NCBI GenBank assembly: GCA_937995825.1
Contig: CALKJO010000002.1
Span: forward strand, 434,001 to 498,000
Length of the DNA: 64,000 bases
Direction of reading: 5' to 3'
From: an uncultured Anaerolineae bacterium
Lineage (GTDB): Bacteria > Chloroflexota > Anaerolineae > Aggregatilineales > Phototrophicaceae
In this document: piece by piece, positions 24,728-35,054 of the stretch
Position numbering within the stretch: position 1 is the first letter of the stretch
How the letters are laid out: every line of letters begins with the position of its first letter
Translations under genes and position numbers: made by a program
The notes under the pieces: model-generated
Database searches by the model: none
The model's input: only the letters and a program-made list of their open reading frames with translations
What the model was told of the DNA's origin: nothing

Positions 24728-25195
24728 CTATCCACTCTGCTTGTCCGGCTGGATCAGCATCACCGGGATCGGCGAACACTCCATCAGTTTGCGCGCCACA
24801 CTCCCGAACAACAGTTGACGCAGCCCGGTATGCCCATGCGTACTCATGATGATCAGATCGACGCCCTCCTGCTGGCAGAAATCGCAAATCGCCTCGACCA
24901 CGCCGCCGCCCTCCAGAATCACGGCGCGCGCTTTGATCTGCTCCATCTCCAGCTCGCGCTTGATGCCGTTGAGATGCTGCTCGATCTCAGCGCGCTCAGC
25001 GTCGATCTGCCCTTCCTGACCCGCCAGCGCCAGTTGATCGACATACTCGCGCGCCGCGCTCCGAAAGACATGCACCAGGATGATCTCCGAGCCGTTCATC
25101 CGCGCAATATCGCGCGCATCGGGGATCACCCGCTGCGCCCAGCCCGATCCATCCAGCGGAACCGCAATTTTCCTGTACCGGCTCTGTCTCGTCAT
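24728..25195 (-). CDS. Universal stress protein (UspA family)
   Basis: A 155-residue single-domain USP. It starts with the strand KIAVPLDGSGWAQ and has the ATP-binding motif GHTG...GSVARKLM within STHGHTGLRQLLFGSVARKLMECSPIPVMLI, the G-2X-G-9X-G(S/T) pattern of the ATP-binding branch. It acts in the cytoplasm in stress or energy-state responses. ATG 25195 is chosen over 25222 because AAAGGA lies 10 bases before it. The GGAGG in this gap lies downstream of ATG 25222, so it cannot serve that codon. Confidence 0.9.
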   Translation of the reverse strand: MTRQSRYRKIAVPLDGSGWAQRVIPDARDIARMNGSEIILVHVFRSAAREYVDQLALAGQEGQIDAERAEIEQHLNGIKRELEMEQIKARAVILEGGGVVEAICDFCQQEGVDLIIMSTHGHTGLRQLLFGSVARKLMECSPIPVMLIQPDKQSG

Positions 25196-25323
25196 CAAAA
25201 GGCATCCTTTCTCCACCTCCATTTTAGCCGCTCTCGTTCACCCTGGCGACTCCCTGGGACGATTGGATGAAGACCGCAGTTTGTTTTACAATCGGTCACA
25301 GTATTTTTGACGAAAGGACAGCG

Positions 25324-26454
25324 ATGCGGGCTATCGTGATCGCGGCGGGGGCGCTCAAGGGCAGCCTGAGCGCGAGCGCTGCCGCCAATGCGATCGAGCG
25401 CGGACTCCGCCGCAGCGGAGTCGCGGCGCGGATGCAGGCGCTGCCAATTGCCGACGGCGGGGATGGCACGCTGGAGGCATTCCTTGCCGGCGGCGGACGG
25501 CGCAAAGCGCGCACCGTGCTTGACCCGCTCGGTCGGTCGATGGTGGCAGAATTCGGACTGCTCGACGATGGCACTGCCGTGATCGAGATGGCGCGGGCGT
25601 CCGGGCTGGCGCTGCTGGCAGCGGATGAGCTGGACGCGATGCGCGCCAGCACCTACGGCACGGGTCAGTTGATGCAGGCGGCGCTCGACGCCGGCGCGCG
25701 GCGCATGATCGTCGGCATGGGCGGCAGCGCCACCACCGACGGCGGCGCGGGCTGTCTGATGGCGCTTGGCGTCAGGCTGCTGGATGAGCGCGGCAAAGCC
25801 ATTCCGCTGGGCGGCGGCGGACTGCAAGCGCTGGCGCGCATCGACCCGTCGGGGCTGGATGCCCGCTGGCGCGAGGTGGACTTGATCATCGCGACCGACG
25901 TGGACAATCCGGCATTGGGCGCGCGCGGCGCGGCGGCGGTGTTCGCGCCGCAGAAAGGCGCGTCCCCGATGCAGATTGAGCGGCTGGAGGCAAATCTGGC
26001 GCATTACTTCGATCTGGTTGAGACGGCGTTCGGCGTGGACGTGCGGTCTCGTCCGGGCGGCGGCGCGGCGGGCGCGTTCGCGGCGGGGCTGATGGCATGT
26101 CTGGGTGGGCGCATTCAGTCGGGGATCGACCTGCTGCTCGATCACCGCCGCTTCGACGATCTGCTGATGGATGCCGGGCTGGTCATCACCAGCGAAGGAC
26201 GCCTCGACTCGCAGACGCTCGGCGGCAAAGCCCCCGCTGGCGTGGCGCGGCGGGCGGCGGCGCGCGGCGTCCCGACGGTCGTGCTGGTCGGCGGACTGCG
26301 CGGCGACGACGCCGACTTTCACGCGGCGGGACTGTGGGCGGCGCTGCCGATTGTGACCGCGCCGATGCTGCTGCATGAAGCCATCGCCGACGCGGATCGG
26401 CTGGTCGAAGCGGCGGCGCTGCGCTTGGGGTATCTTTTGCAGGTCAGGCTGTGA
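25324..26454 (+). CDS. Glycerate kinase, GarK/GlxK type
   Basis: A 376-residue type I glycerate kinase that phosphorylates glycerate with ATP, linking it to glycolysis. The family pattern is complete: ViAAGALKGSLSA at the N-terminus, ALPIADGGDGTLEAF, GTGQLMQAALD, GMGGSATTDGGAGCLMALG, ATDVDNPALG, GGGAAGAFAAGLMA and VITSEGRLDSQTLGGKAP. AAAGGA precedes ATG 25324. It could process glycerate released from sugar-acid breakdown, which fits the many carbohydrate genes nearby. Whether it makes 2- or 3-phosphoglycerate is not visible. Confidence 0.93.
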   Translation: MRAIVIAAGALKGSLSASAAANAIERGLRRSGVAARMQALPIADGGDGTLEAFLAGGGRRKARTVLDPLGRSMVAEFGLLDDGTAVIEMARASGLALLAADELDAMRASTYGTGQLMQAALDAGARRMIVGMGGSATTDGGAGCLMALGVRLLDERGKAIPLGGGGLQALARIDPSGLDARWREVDLIIATDVDNPALGARGAAAVFAPQKGASPMQIERLEANLAHYFDLVETAFGVDVRSRPGGGAAGAFAAGLMACLGGRIQSGIDLLLDHRRFDDLLMDAGLVITSEGRLDSQTLGGKAPAGVARRAAARGVPTVVLVGGLRGDDADFHAAGLWAALPIVTAPMLLHEAIADADRLVEAAALRLGYLLQVRL

Positions 26455-26466
26455 GGGCATAGGCGG

Positions 26467-26703
26467 ATGGCAGCACGGACGGGCATTCACCCGCCACTGA
26501 TGGCGGCGCAGTTCGAGCAGATCGCTGCGCTGCCCGAAAATCGGGATCGGCGGCTCGAACTCAGAGGGGGGGCGCTGATCGAAGTGGTCTCCAACAGCTA
26601 TTTGTCCGAGATGGCGGCGGCGCTCCTCGAAGAAATCCACGCCTTCGATGAGGTTCACAAGCTGGAGCGCGTCACCGGTGCGGACAGCGGTTACCGACAA
26701 TGA
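26467..26703 (+). pseudogene. Truncated Uma2-family (DUF820) endonuclease-like remnant
   Basis: A 78-residue frame matching the N-terminal half of Uma2 proteins: FEQIAALPENRDRRLELRGG, ALIEVVSNSYLSEMAAALLEEI and RVTGADSGY. In the family, the TGADGGY motif is followed by a second half with the PD-(D/E)XK nuclease core (PDVAF and an E-x-K strand). Here the frame ends two residues after GADSGY, at a stop that overlaps the ATG of the next gene (ATGA at 26700). The catalytic half is missing, so it is almost certainly inactive. It sits 12 bases after the glycerate kinase gene. Confidence 0.65.
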
Positions 26704-27329
26704 CACCCCAGAACCGTATCGATCTGTTGATGGAAAGCCTCGCCCGCTATCAGAGCGACATCGACTATTATACCGATCCACAGCCGTTTCTGGCGGCGGG
26801 CGGTGTTCTGATCGAGCTGCTCACCGGAGCGGATGCAGCGGGGCGCGAAGCGGCCGCGCGGGCGCTCGGTGATTATGCCGCGCACGCCGAGCGAGTCGGC
26901 GCGTTCGCGGCTGATCTGGCGATCAAGGCGCGCATCAGTGATGCCCTGACCCGCGCGCTGACCGACTCCGACTGGGGGACGCGCCAGAGCGCCGCTGAGA
27001 TGCTCATGCGCCTGGACTGCGGGCGCGCGATCGAAGCGCGCGCGCTCCTGCTGGCGGATTTAGAGTCCGACGACCCTGAAATTCGCCTCGGCGCAGCCTA
27101 TTCGCTGGCGCGCTGCGGCGATGAACACACCCGCGCCGCTGGGCGCGACACCCTGCTGCGCCTGATGGGGCATTGGCAGCCGCAAATCAGCGCGGCGGCG
27201 GCGCTCAGCTTAGCCGAACTCGGTGACCGTCGGGCGATTCCAGCGCTGCAAAGCGCGCTCTACTCGCCCATTACCGCTATCCGCCAGGCGGCGAAAACCG
27301 CGCTTCAGCGCTTGGGCGCGGGAATCTGA
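26700..27329 (+). CDS. HEAT-repeat protein
   Basis: A 209-residue all-helical protein. From about residue 85 it shows repeats of the HEAT/PBS type: DSDWGTRQSAAEMLMRL, SDDPEIRLGAAYSLARCGD, HWQPQISAAAALSLAELGDRRAIPAL and SPITAIRQAAKTALQRLG. Such solenoids bind other proteins. The start overlaps the stop of the Uma2 remnant (ATGA), so it may have been captured behind it. No enzymatic motif is seen. Confidence 0.75.
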   Translation: MTPQNRIDLLMESLARYQSDIDYYTDPQPFLAAGGVLIELLTGADAAGREAAARALGDYAAHAERVGAFAADLAIKARISDALTRALTDSDWGTRQSAAEMLMRLDCGRAIEARALLLADLESDDPEIRLGAAYSLARCGDEHTRAAGRDTLLRLMGHWQPQISAAAALSLAELGDRRAIPALQSALYSPITAIRQAAKTALQRLGAGI

Positions 27330-27407
27330 AGCGCGGAATGCGCAGTGCGCGTAGATGCGGTAAGATGGTCGAATACGTTCAGTCGGTGAATGATTAAGAG
27401 GGCTGAC

Positions 27408-29456
27408 ATGCTCACCACAGTCGAAAAAATGGTGTTCTTGCTGCTCGCGCTGTTCGCCATTGGCGCGACCTATGCCAACCTGAGCGAGATGGCGCGGATC
27501 GTCGCACGCGGACAGGGCAGGCTGCATCTGGAACGACTCCCGCAGCGGATGATCGCGGCGCTCGGCATCTATCTGACGCAGCGCACGACGCTCAAAACCC
27601 GCCGCCTGACCAGCCTGCTGCATCTCGGTGTCGTCTGGGGCTTCACGTTCTATTTCCTGATCAACTTCGGCGATCTGCTCAACGGCTTCATCCCGAATTA
27701 CACCTTTCTGGGCGAGACCGGCGCGCTGTATGATCTGTATCGGCTGCTGGGCGATCTGCTGACGCTGGCGGTGCTGGTCGGAGTCGTCTATTTCATCCTG
27801 CGGCGCTTTGTCCTGCCCAACCGCCGTGAACTGACCTTCCATGACAACATCCTGCTGCACCCCAACGTCAAAGCCGGCGGCATCCGCGCCGACTCGCTGG
27901 TGGTGGCGGTCTTCATCCTGCTGCATGTCGGGGCGCGCTTTCTCGGCGAAGCCGTGCATGTGGCGGCGCACGACTTCGACCCCTTCATGCCGTTCGCGTC
28001 GATGGCGGCGGGCGTGTTCACCGGCATGAGCGCTGATGGGCTGCAGCTCCTGCGCCATGTCTTCTGGTGGGTTGCGCACGGCGGGATTCTGCTCTTCGCG
28101 CCGTATTTTGCCTACAGCAAACATGCCCATCTCTTCATGGCTCCGCTCAACTACCTGACTCGTCCGGCGCGGACATCGCTCGGCGAGATGGAGAAGCTCG
28201 ATCTGGAGGATGAGAGCCGCGAGCAGTTCGGCGCGAATAAGCTGGAAGACCTGACGCAGACCAATCTGATGGATGCCTTCGCCTGCATCATGTGCAACCG
28301 CTGTCAGGAGGTCTGCCCGGCATATGTCACCGGGAAAGAACTGTCCCCGTCGGCATATGAGATCAACAAGCGCTTCCTGATCAAGGAGCGCATGACCGAC
28401 CTGGCGGACGGCGCGCCGTCGCCGTTTCCGCTGATCGGGAGCGCCATCAGCGAGTCGGCGGTTTGGGCATGTACGTCGTGCGGCGCGTGCATCGACATCT
28501 GCCCGGTCGGCAATGAGCCGATGCTGGATATCCTCGACATCCGCCGCGACGCCGTGCTGATGCAGGCGCAGTTTCCCGCCGAGCTGGAGACCGCCTTCAA
28601 AGGCATGGAGCGCCAGGGCAACCCCTGGGGCAGCAGCGAGAGCCGCTTCCGCTGGGCGAAGGACATCGCCGTGCCAACGGTCGAGGATAACCCCGATTTC
28701 GACGTGCTGTACTGGGTCGGCTGCGCCGCCAGCTATGACCCGCGCGCCATGCTGACGGCGCGGGCGCTGGTCAAAGTGCTGGAGTCGGCGGGCGTCAATT
28801 ACGCCGTCTTGGGCGAGCAGGAAACCTGCACCGGCGACGCGGCGCGGCGCGCGGGCAACGAGGCGCTCTATCAAGGCATGGCGGACGGCAACGTTGAGAC
28901 CCTCAACGCCGTCATGGAGGGCAAAGAGCGCCGCATCGTCGTCACCTGCCCCCACTGTCTGCACAATCTCGGCAAGGAATATCACCAATTCGGCGGCAGT
29001 TACGCGGTCGTCCATCACACCGAGCTGATCGCCGAGCTGATCGCGGCGGGCAAGCTCCCCGGCTCGGCGCGGCTGGATAACCTCCCCAACGTCACCTTTC
29101 ACGATCCGTGCTATCTCGGACGCCACAACGACATCATCGACGCGCCCCGCGATGTCCTGACCGAACTCGGCGCATCGCTGGTCGAAATGCCGCGCAATAA
29201 GAAGAACAGCTTCTGCTGCGGCGCGGGCGGCGCGCAGTTCTGGAAGGAAGAAGAACACGGTACGCAGGCGGTCAGCGTCAACCGCTACGCGGAAGCCGCT
29301 GCGACCGGCGCGGAAGTCGTCGCGGTCGGGTGTCCCTTCTGTATGCAGATGTTTGAAACGGCAAAGACCACCACCGGCTCAGGTCCCGAAGTCAAGGACA
29401 TCGTCGAGCTGATCGCCGAGCGGATCGGGGAACCTGTGATGACAGAAGAGGGATGA
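27408..29456 (+). CDS. Membrane-bound Fe-S oxidoreductase, EtfD/HdrD-like
   Basis: A 682-residue three-part protein. Residues 1-240 hold about five membrane helices with scattered histidines, like the cytochrome-b or NarI-type membrane part. A ferredoxin region carries two 4Fe-4S clusters: CIMCNRCQEVCP from about 293 and CTSCGACIDICP from about 355. The C-terminus has two cysteine-rich CCG-type domains (WVGCAASYD, CPHCLHN, HDPCYLGRHN, FCCGAGGAQFW, GCPFCMQMF; about 437-645). This layout matches EtfD, the membrane ETF-menaquinone oxidoreductase studied in actinobacteria, and the HdrD family. It would pass electrons from a soluble flavoprotein into the quinone pool. No etfAB genes lie beside it. 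GAGGG 5 bases before ATG 27408 decides the start. Confidence 0.82.
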   Translation: MLTTVEKMVFLLLALFAIGATYANLSEMARIVARGQGRLHLERLPQRMIAALGIYLTQRTTLKTRRLTSLLHLGVVWGFTFYFLINFGDLLNGFIPNYTFLGETGALYDLYRLLGDLLTLAVLVGVVYFILRRFVLPNRRELTFHDNILLHPNVKAGGIRADSLVVAVFILLHVGARFLGEAVHVAAHDFDPFMPFASMAAGVFTGMSADGLQLLRHVFWWVAHGGILLFAPYFAYSKHAHLFMAPLNYLTRPARTSLGEMEKLDLEDESREQFGANKLEDLTQTNLMDAFACIMCNRCQEVCPAYVTGKELSPSAYEINKRFLIKERMTDLADGAPSPFPLIGSAISESAVWACTSCGACIDICPVGNEPMLDILDIRRDAVLMQAQFPAELETAFKGMERQGNPWGSSESRFRWAKDIAVPTVEDNPDFDVLYWVGCAASYDPRAMLTARALVKVLESAGVNYAVLGEQETCTGDAARRAGNEALYQGMADGNVETLNAVMEGKERRIVVTCPHCLHNLGKEYHQFGGSYAVVHHTELIAELIAAGKLPGSARLDNLPNVTFHDPCYLGRHNDIIDAPRDVLTELGASLVEMPRNKKNSFCCGAGGAQFWKEEEHGTQAVSVNRYAEAAATGAEVVAVGCPFCMQMFETAKTTTGSGPEVKDIVELIAERIGEPVMTEEG

Positions 29457-29463
29457 GGCGAAT

Positions 29464-29523
29464 GTGATGAGGGATGAGACCGACTCTCTGCGGTTCATTC
29501 CGCACTTCCTCCTCCCTCATCAC
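29464..29523. terminator. Bidirectional hairpin, GATGAG repeat family
   Basis: GTGATGAGGGATGAG (29464-29478) pairs with CTCCTCCCTCATCAC (29509-29523) in a 15-base stem with a single mismatch. An inner CGG...CCG pair lies in the loop. It sits between the convergent stops at 29456 and 29537. The left arm is identical to the one at 23525. Confidence 0.72.
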
Positions 29524-29536
29524 GTTCAACTTGCGT

Positions 29537-30940
<1,404 letters not shown>

Positions 30941-31055
30941 GAAAGATTGCTCCCAGTCTGTCTCCGTCGAAACTGACGCTGATTATAGCCGATCCTGCGC
31001 CTTGCTCAACGGCGGGATGGGAATTGTGGATTTTGCCCAATGATCGGAGGATTGA

Positions 31056-31084
31056 TTGCTATTTCGGGTTTGTTCCGCTATAAT
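31056..31084 (+). promoter_or_regulatory. Promoter of the second importer operon
   Basis: TTGCTA (31056-31061) and TATAAT (31079-31084) are 17 bases apart; the -10 is perfect and the -35 matches 4 of 6. The start site near 31091 gives a leader of about 42 bases to ATG 31133. Confidence 0.6.
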
Positions 31085-31132
31085 AGGAGCGCGTAATATC
31101 CTTTACATGTATAAAAGTTGAGGAGTCTCAGG

Positions 31133-32446
31133 ATGAAAAGAAGGATTGTTTCGGTGATGGTAGTGGCGCTGCTGCTCGCCGCGTTCGGCGGGATGGCAGT
31201 GCGCGCCCAAGACATGATGATGGCGTGTCCTGAAGGGGAAGCGAACATCGTGATCGCGGCGGGCGCGGTCGGTGTGGAATTCGAGCTGGTGCAGGAGCAG
31301 GCCGATCGCTACATGGCGATGTGTCCGAACATCACCATCCGGCTGCTGGAAACCCCCGACTTGGCGACGGATCGCCTCGGTCTGTATCAGCAGTTCTGGG
31401 AAGCGCAGACCGGCGACGTGGACATCTATCAGACCGACGTGATCTGGGCGGGTATCATCGCTGAGCATGTCGTTGACCTCAACGACTACGCCCCAGAAGG
31501 CTATTTCGATCAGTTCTTCCCGGCGATGGTTGCGGGTCAGAACATCGATGGGCGTCAGGTCGCGGTTCCCTGGTTCACCGATGCGGCGGGTCTGTACTAC
31601 CGCACTGACCTGCTGGAGAAATACGGCTTCGACGCGCCGCCGGCGACCTGGGATGAACTGACCGAGATGGCGCAGGTCATTCAGGATGGCGAGCGCGCGG
31701 CGGGCAACAGCGAATTCTTCGGCTTCGTCTGGCAGGGCAACGCCTATGAAGGGCTGACCTGCGACGCCCATGAATGGCTCGTCAGCGAGACCGGCGAGAC
31801 CTTCATCAGCCCGACGGGTGAAGTCAACGTCAACAATCCCGAATTCGTCGCCGCGTTGGAGCGCGCCGCTGGCTGGGTCGGCACGATCAGCCCGACCGGC
31901 GTCACCACCTACGGCGAAGAAGCCAGCCGCGCCGTCTGGCAGGCGGGCAACGCCGCCTTCATGCGCAACTGGCCCTATGCCTACGGTCTGGGCAACAGCG
32001 CGGACAGCGCCGTCGCAGGTCTGTTCGATTACGCGCCGCTCCCGATGGGCGCAGCAAGCGCAGCGGCGTGCCTGGGCGGATGGCAGCTTGCGGTGAGCCG
32101 CTACAGCGCCAACCCTGAAGCGGCGGCGTCGGTGGCGCTGTTCCTGGCGTCGTATGAAGAGCAGAAGCTGCGCGCGCTGTCGCCGCAGGGTGCCAACCCG
32201 ACCATTCCAGCCCTCTACGACGATCCCGACCTGATCGAAGCCAACCCGCTGTTTGCGCGCATGGGCCCGATCCTGGCGACCGCCTATCCGCGTCCGTCCG
32301 GCATCACTGCCGCCCGCTACAATGACGCTTCGGTCATCTTCTTCAGCGGCGTTCACAGCGTCCTGACCGGCTCGACCGACGCGCAGACGGCTGTGGAGGA
32401 CATGGAACTCGATCTGCAAGACCTGCTCGAAGACATGGGCATCTGA
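31133..32446 (+). CDS. Extracellular sugar-binding protein (family 1)
   Basis: A 437-residue secreted binding protein of the CUT1 class. The signal peptide (RRIVSVMVVALLLAAFGGMAVRAQ) has no lipobox cysteine. The mature part shows the pattern of trehalose/maltose-type binders: FELVQEQADRYMAMCPNITIRLLE, DLATDRLGLYQQFW, DVDIYQTDVIWAGIIAEH, VAVPWFTDAAGLYYRTDLLEKYG and PATWDELTEMA. It is the first gene of an operon with two permeases and lies downstream of a clear promoter. GAGGAG 7 bases before ATG 31133 sets the start. The exact sugar is unknown. Confidence 0.9.
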   Translation: MKRRIVSVMVVALLLAAFGGMAVRAQDMMMACPEGEANIVIAAGAVGVEFELVQEQADRYMAMCPNITIRLLETPDLATDRLGLYQQFWEAQTGDVDIYQTDVIWAGIIAEHVVDLNDYAPEGYFDQFFPAMVAGQNIDGRQVAVPWFTDAAGLYYRTDLLEKYGFDAPPATWDELTEMAQVIQDGERAAGNSEFFGFVWQGNAYEGLTCDAHEWLVSETGETFISPTGEVNVNNPEFVAALERAAGWVGTISPTGVTTYGEEASRAVWQAGNAAFMRNWPYAYGLGNSADSAVAGLFDYAPLPMGAASAAACLGGWQLAVSRYSANPEAAASVALFLASYEEQKLRALSPQGANPTIPALYDDPDLIEANPLFARMGPILATAYPRPSGITAARYNDASVIFFSGVHSVLTGSTDAQTAVEDMELDLQDLLEDMGI

Positions 32447-32486
32447 TTGGCACGCATCGCGCTGAGCTGAACTGACAGTGCAGTCG

Positions 32487-32532
32487 GCGGGGACACGGCG
32501 GCGCAAGCGGCTGCGTCCCCGCTGATTTTTTT
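32487..32532 (+). terminator. GC-rich hairpin with T7 after the binding-protein gene
   Basis: GCGGGGAC (32487-32494) pairs with GTCCCCGC (32515-32522); further GGCGGC/GCGGCT pairing inside extends the stem. TGATTTTTTT follows at once. It lies 40 bases after the binding-protein stop and about 100 bases before the first permease, so it should cut most transcripts before the permeases. Confidence 0.82.
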
Positions 32533-32630
32533 GTCCGGCTGGGGAGTTTTAAGAAATCATAAAATGCGCTGTCATCATCGGCGCAGCCCCTGGTCGGTAG
32601 ATGTTAGTTTGAACTGAGAACGGACTGAAA

Positions 32631-34166
32631 ATGGTAGAAAACCTCCAGAATGGCGAGCGCAGCCGCCCGTTTGACGGCGTGCCGCTGATCGCGCTCCTGC
32701 TGGCGGCGATTGGGGCAGTGCTGATCGGCATCTTGGTGACCAGTGTCGCCGGCGCGGTCAGCTTGAGCGGCGAGGGCGAGGCATTCGGGACAACCCTGCT
32801 GCGCTTTCTGAATACCTACGGGATCATCGTCCCGGTCTTGCAGCTCGGCTTCGGGCTGTACATGCTGTCGCTGGCGCGGCGGCTGGTCGGGCGCAGTCTG
32901 AGCGGCGCGGTCTGGGCGCGGCAGATGCTTTTGTGGCTGCTGGTGCTGGTGACCGTGCTGGCGCTGCAAGCTTACAGCCAGGCGTTCAGCGGCGATCTGT
33001 TCACCTCCGATGAACTGACGACGGCGGCGGCGCTGACGACTGCCGGGCTGGCGCTCCTCTGGGCGTTCTGGTGGCTGGGGGCGAACCTCGATCGCTTTGA
33101 AGGCGTCGAAACGCTCGAACAGACCAGCGCCCGCAACGCCTGGAATCTGCTCGTGCCGACGCTGGTCGTGCTAGTGGTGGTGGCGGCGCGTCCGTTAGAG
33201 GCGACTTTCATCGCCAGCCTGACGGATCGCCGCTTCGCCAGCCGCGCCGAATACGGCTTTGTCGGGCTGGACAACTACGCGCGGCTGCTCGGCGTCCGCC
33301 TCGATGTGATCGACTGCGCCAAAACCGCCAGCGGCGCGTGCGAAGTCAACGCCCATGGCGCGGTGGTCTTTCCGCGCGCCCGCGATGTGCTGGATGAGAG
33401 CTATGTCGCGCTGCGCTTCCGCGAACTGAACATCATCGATCTGCCCGGCAGGACATCGCGCCTGCTGATCAGCGCCCGCGACCGCGATTTTTTCAGCGCC
33501 GTCGGCAATACCCTGACCTTCACCGTCTTTTCCGTGTCGCTGGAGCTGCTCCTCGGCTTGTTCATCGCGATGGTCATCAATTCGCGCTTTCCCGGGCGCG
33601 GAGTCATGCGCGCCGCCATGCTCGTCCCCTGGGCGATCCCGACGGTGGTTAGCGCCAAACTGTGGGAGGTGATGCTGCGCGACAACGCCTCCGGTGTGAT
33701 CAATCAGGTTTTGCTCTCCATCGGCGCGATTCAGTCCTCGCAGGCGTGGCTTGCCAATCCGAGCCTGCAAATCCCCGCGCTGATCGCCGTCGATGTGTGG
33801 AAAACCACCCCGTTCATGGCGCTGATCCTGCTGGCGGGCTTGCAGACCATCCCCTCCGACATCTATGAAGCCGCCGACGTGGACGGCGCAAGCAAGCTCC
33901 GCCAGTTCTTCTCGCTGACGCTGCCGCTGCTGCGCCCAACGATTGCCGTCGCGCTGGTCTTCCGCACGCTCGACGCTGTGCGCGTCTTTGATGTGTTCAA
34001 CGTCCTGCTCGGACGCCAGCAGCTCTCGATGGCGACCTACAATTATGAAATGCTCACGCAGTCGCAGCAGTTGGGCTATGCCTCTGCGATCGGCGTCGTC
34101 ATCTTCATCATCATTTTGCTCTTCACCATCGGTTATGTGCGTATTCTGGGAGTGAGCGCCGAATGA
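32631..34166 (+). CDS. Carbohydrate ABC transporter permease, MalF type, with large N-terminal extension
   Basis: A 511-residue permease. The last 230 residues carry the CUT1 permease core: FFSAVGNTLTFTVFSVSLELLLGLFIAMVIN, then RAAMLVPWAIPTVVSAKLWEVML, and the EAA loop EAADVDGASKLRQFFSLTLPLLRP. Before it lie about 180 residues with four hydrophobic segments and then a soluble stretch, TSRLLISARDRD and surroundings, that corresponds to the periplasmic loop region of MalF. The extra N-terminal helices are more than MalF-type proteins usually have. It overlaps the next permease gene by 4 bases (ATGA). Confidence 0.87.
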   Translation: MVENLQNGERSRPFDGVPLIALLLAAIGAVLIGILVTSVAGAVSLSGEGEAFGTTLLRFLNTYGIIVPVLQLGFGLYMLSLARRLVGRSLSGAVWARQMLLWLLVLVTVLALQAYSQAFSGDLFTSDELTTAAALTTAGLALLWAFWWLGANLDRFEGVETLEQTSARNAWNLLVPTLVVLVVVAARPLEATFIASLTDRRFASRAEYGFVGLDNYARLLGVRLDVIDCAKTASGACEVNAHGAVVFPRARDVLDESYVALRFRELNIIDLPGRTSRLLISARDRDFFSAVGNTLTFTVFSVSLELLLGLFIAMVINSRFPGRGVMRAAMLVPWAIPTVVSAKLWEVMLRDNASGVINQVLLSIGAIQSSQAWLANPSLQIPALIAVDVWKTTPFMALILLAGLQTIPSDIYEAADVDGASKLRQFFSLTLPLLRPTIAVALVFRTLDAVRVFDVFNVLLGRQQLSMATYNYEMLTQSQQLGYASAIGVVIFIIILLFTIGYVRILGVSAE

Positions 34167-35053
34167 CCACCGCGAGCATGTCACAGATAAGAGTCGATGC
34201 TGAGGGGCGTCGCATTGGCTGGCGCTATCGGCTGGGGCGGATCGGCTTCTGGGCGCTGATCATCGTCATCCTGATTTACACCTTGTTCCCCTTCTACTGG
34301 GCGTTCGCCACGTCGCTCAAGACCGAGCGCGAATTGTTCGCGCCGGCGGCGCTCTTTCCGCAGACGGCAACCGCCATCAACTATGAGTCGGTGTTCAGCA
34401 ACAATCAGTTCCTGCGCAGTCTGGTCAACAGCACGGTCGTCGCCAGCACGACGACGCTGCTGGCGCTGGTGGTCGGGTCGTTCGCGGCATACGCGCTCGG
34501 ACGGCTGCGCTTTCGCGGACGGATGCTCATGCTCTATCTGGTGCTGGCGATGACCATGTTCCCGCAGATTTCCATCCTCTCCGGCGTCTTTGACGTGGTC
34601 AACAGTCTGGGCCTGTTCGGATCGCTGGGCGCGCTGGTCGCCACTTATCCGCTGATCACGCTGCCGTTCACCGTCTGGACGCTGACCAGCTTCTTCAGGG
34701 GGCTGCCCGCCGAACTCGAACAGGCAGCATTGGTCGATGGCGCCAACGCCTTCCAGACCTTCTACCTGATCCTGCTCCCGCTGACCGCGCCGGCGCTGGT
34801 CACGACTGGGCTGCTGGCGTTCATCGCGGCATGGAATGAGTATCTCTTTGCGCTGACCTTCACCACCATCAACCCGACCGCGCAGACCGTGCCGGTGGCG
34901 ATTGCCCTCTTCAGCGGGCGCATCTCGCGCCAGGAACCGATCGCTGAGATCATGGCGGCGTCGGTCGTGGTCACCATTCCGCTCATCGCGCTGGTGCTGA
35001 TTTTCCAGCGCCGCATCGTCGAAGGGCTGACGGCGGGCGCGGTGAAAGGCTGA
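34163..35053 (+). CDS. Carbohydrate ABC transporter permease, MalG type
   Basis: A 296-residue CUT1 permease with six helices, starting with the MalG-like FWALIIVILIYTLFPFYWAFATSLK. The EAA loop is EQAALVDGANAFQTFYLILLP, and FIAAWNEYLFALTF is the standard following helix. Its start overlaps the stop of the MalF-type gene (ATGA at 34163), so translation is coupled. An RNA methyltransferase gene follows after only one base. No ATPase gene is in the operon. Confidence 0.91.
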   Translation: MTTASMSQIRVDAEGRRIGWRYRLGRIGFWALIIVILIYTLFPFYWAFATSLKTERELFAPAALFPQTATAINYESVFSNNQFLRSLVNSTVVASTTTLLALVVGSFAAYALGRLRFRGRMLMLYLVLAMTMFPQISILSGVFDVVNSLGLFGSLGALVATYPLITLPFTVWTLTSFFRGLPAELEQAALVDGANAFQTFYLILLPLTAPALVTTGLLAFIAAWNEYLFALTFTTINPTAQTVPVAIALFSGRISRQEPIAEIMAASVVVTIPLIALVLIFQRRIVEGLTAGAVKG

Positions 35054-35054
35054 A

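Noticed and set aside
25195..26781. 528-codon open frame on the minus strand
   Set aside because: Antisense to glycerate kinase, which has all family motifs; the minus product is rich in Arg, Gln and His.
27210..29258. 682-codon open frame on the minus strand
   Set aside because: Antisense to the Fe-S oxidoreductase gene, whose cysteine motifs are unmistakable. The minus product is low-complexity and matches nothing.
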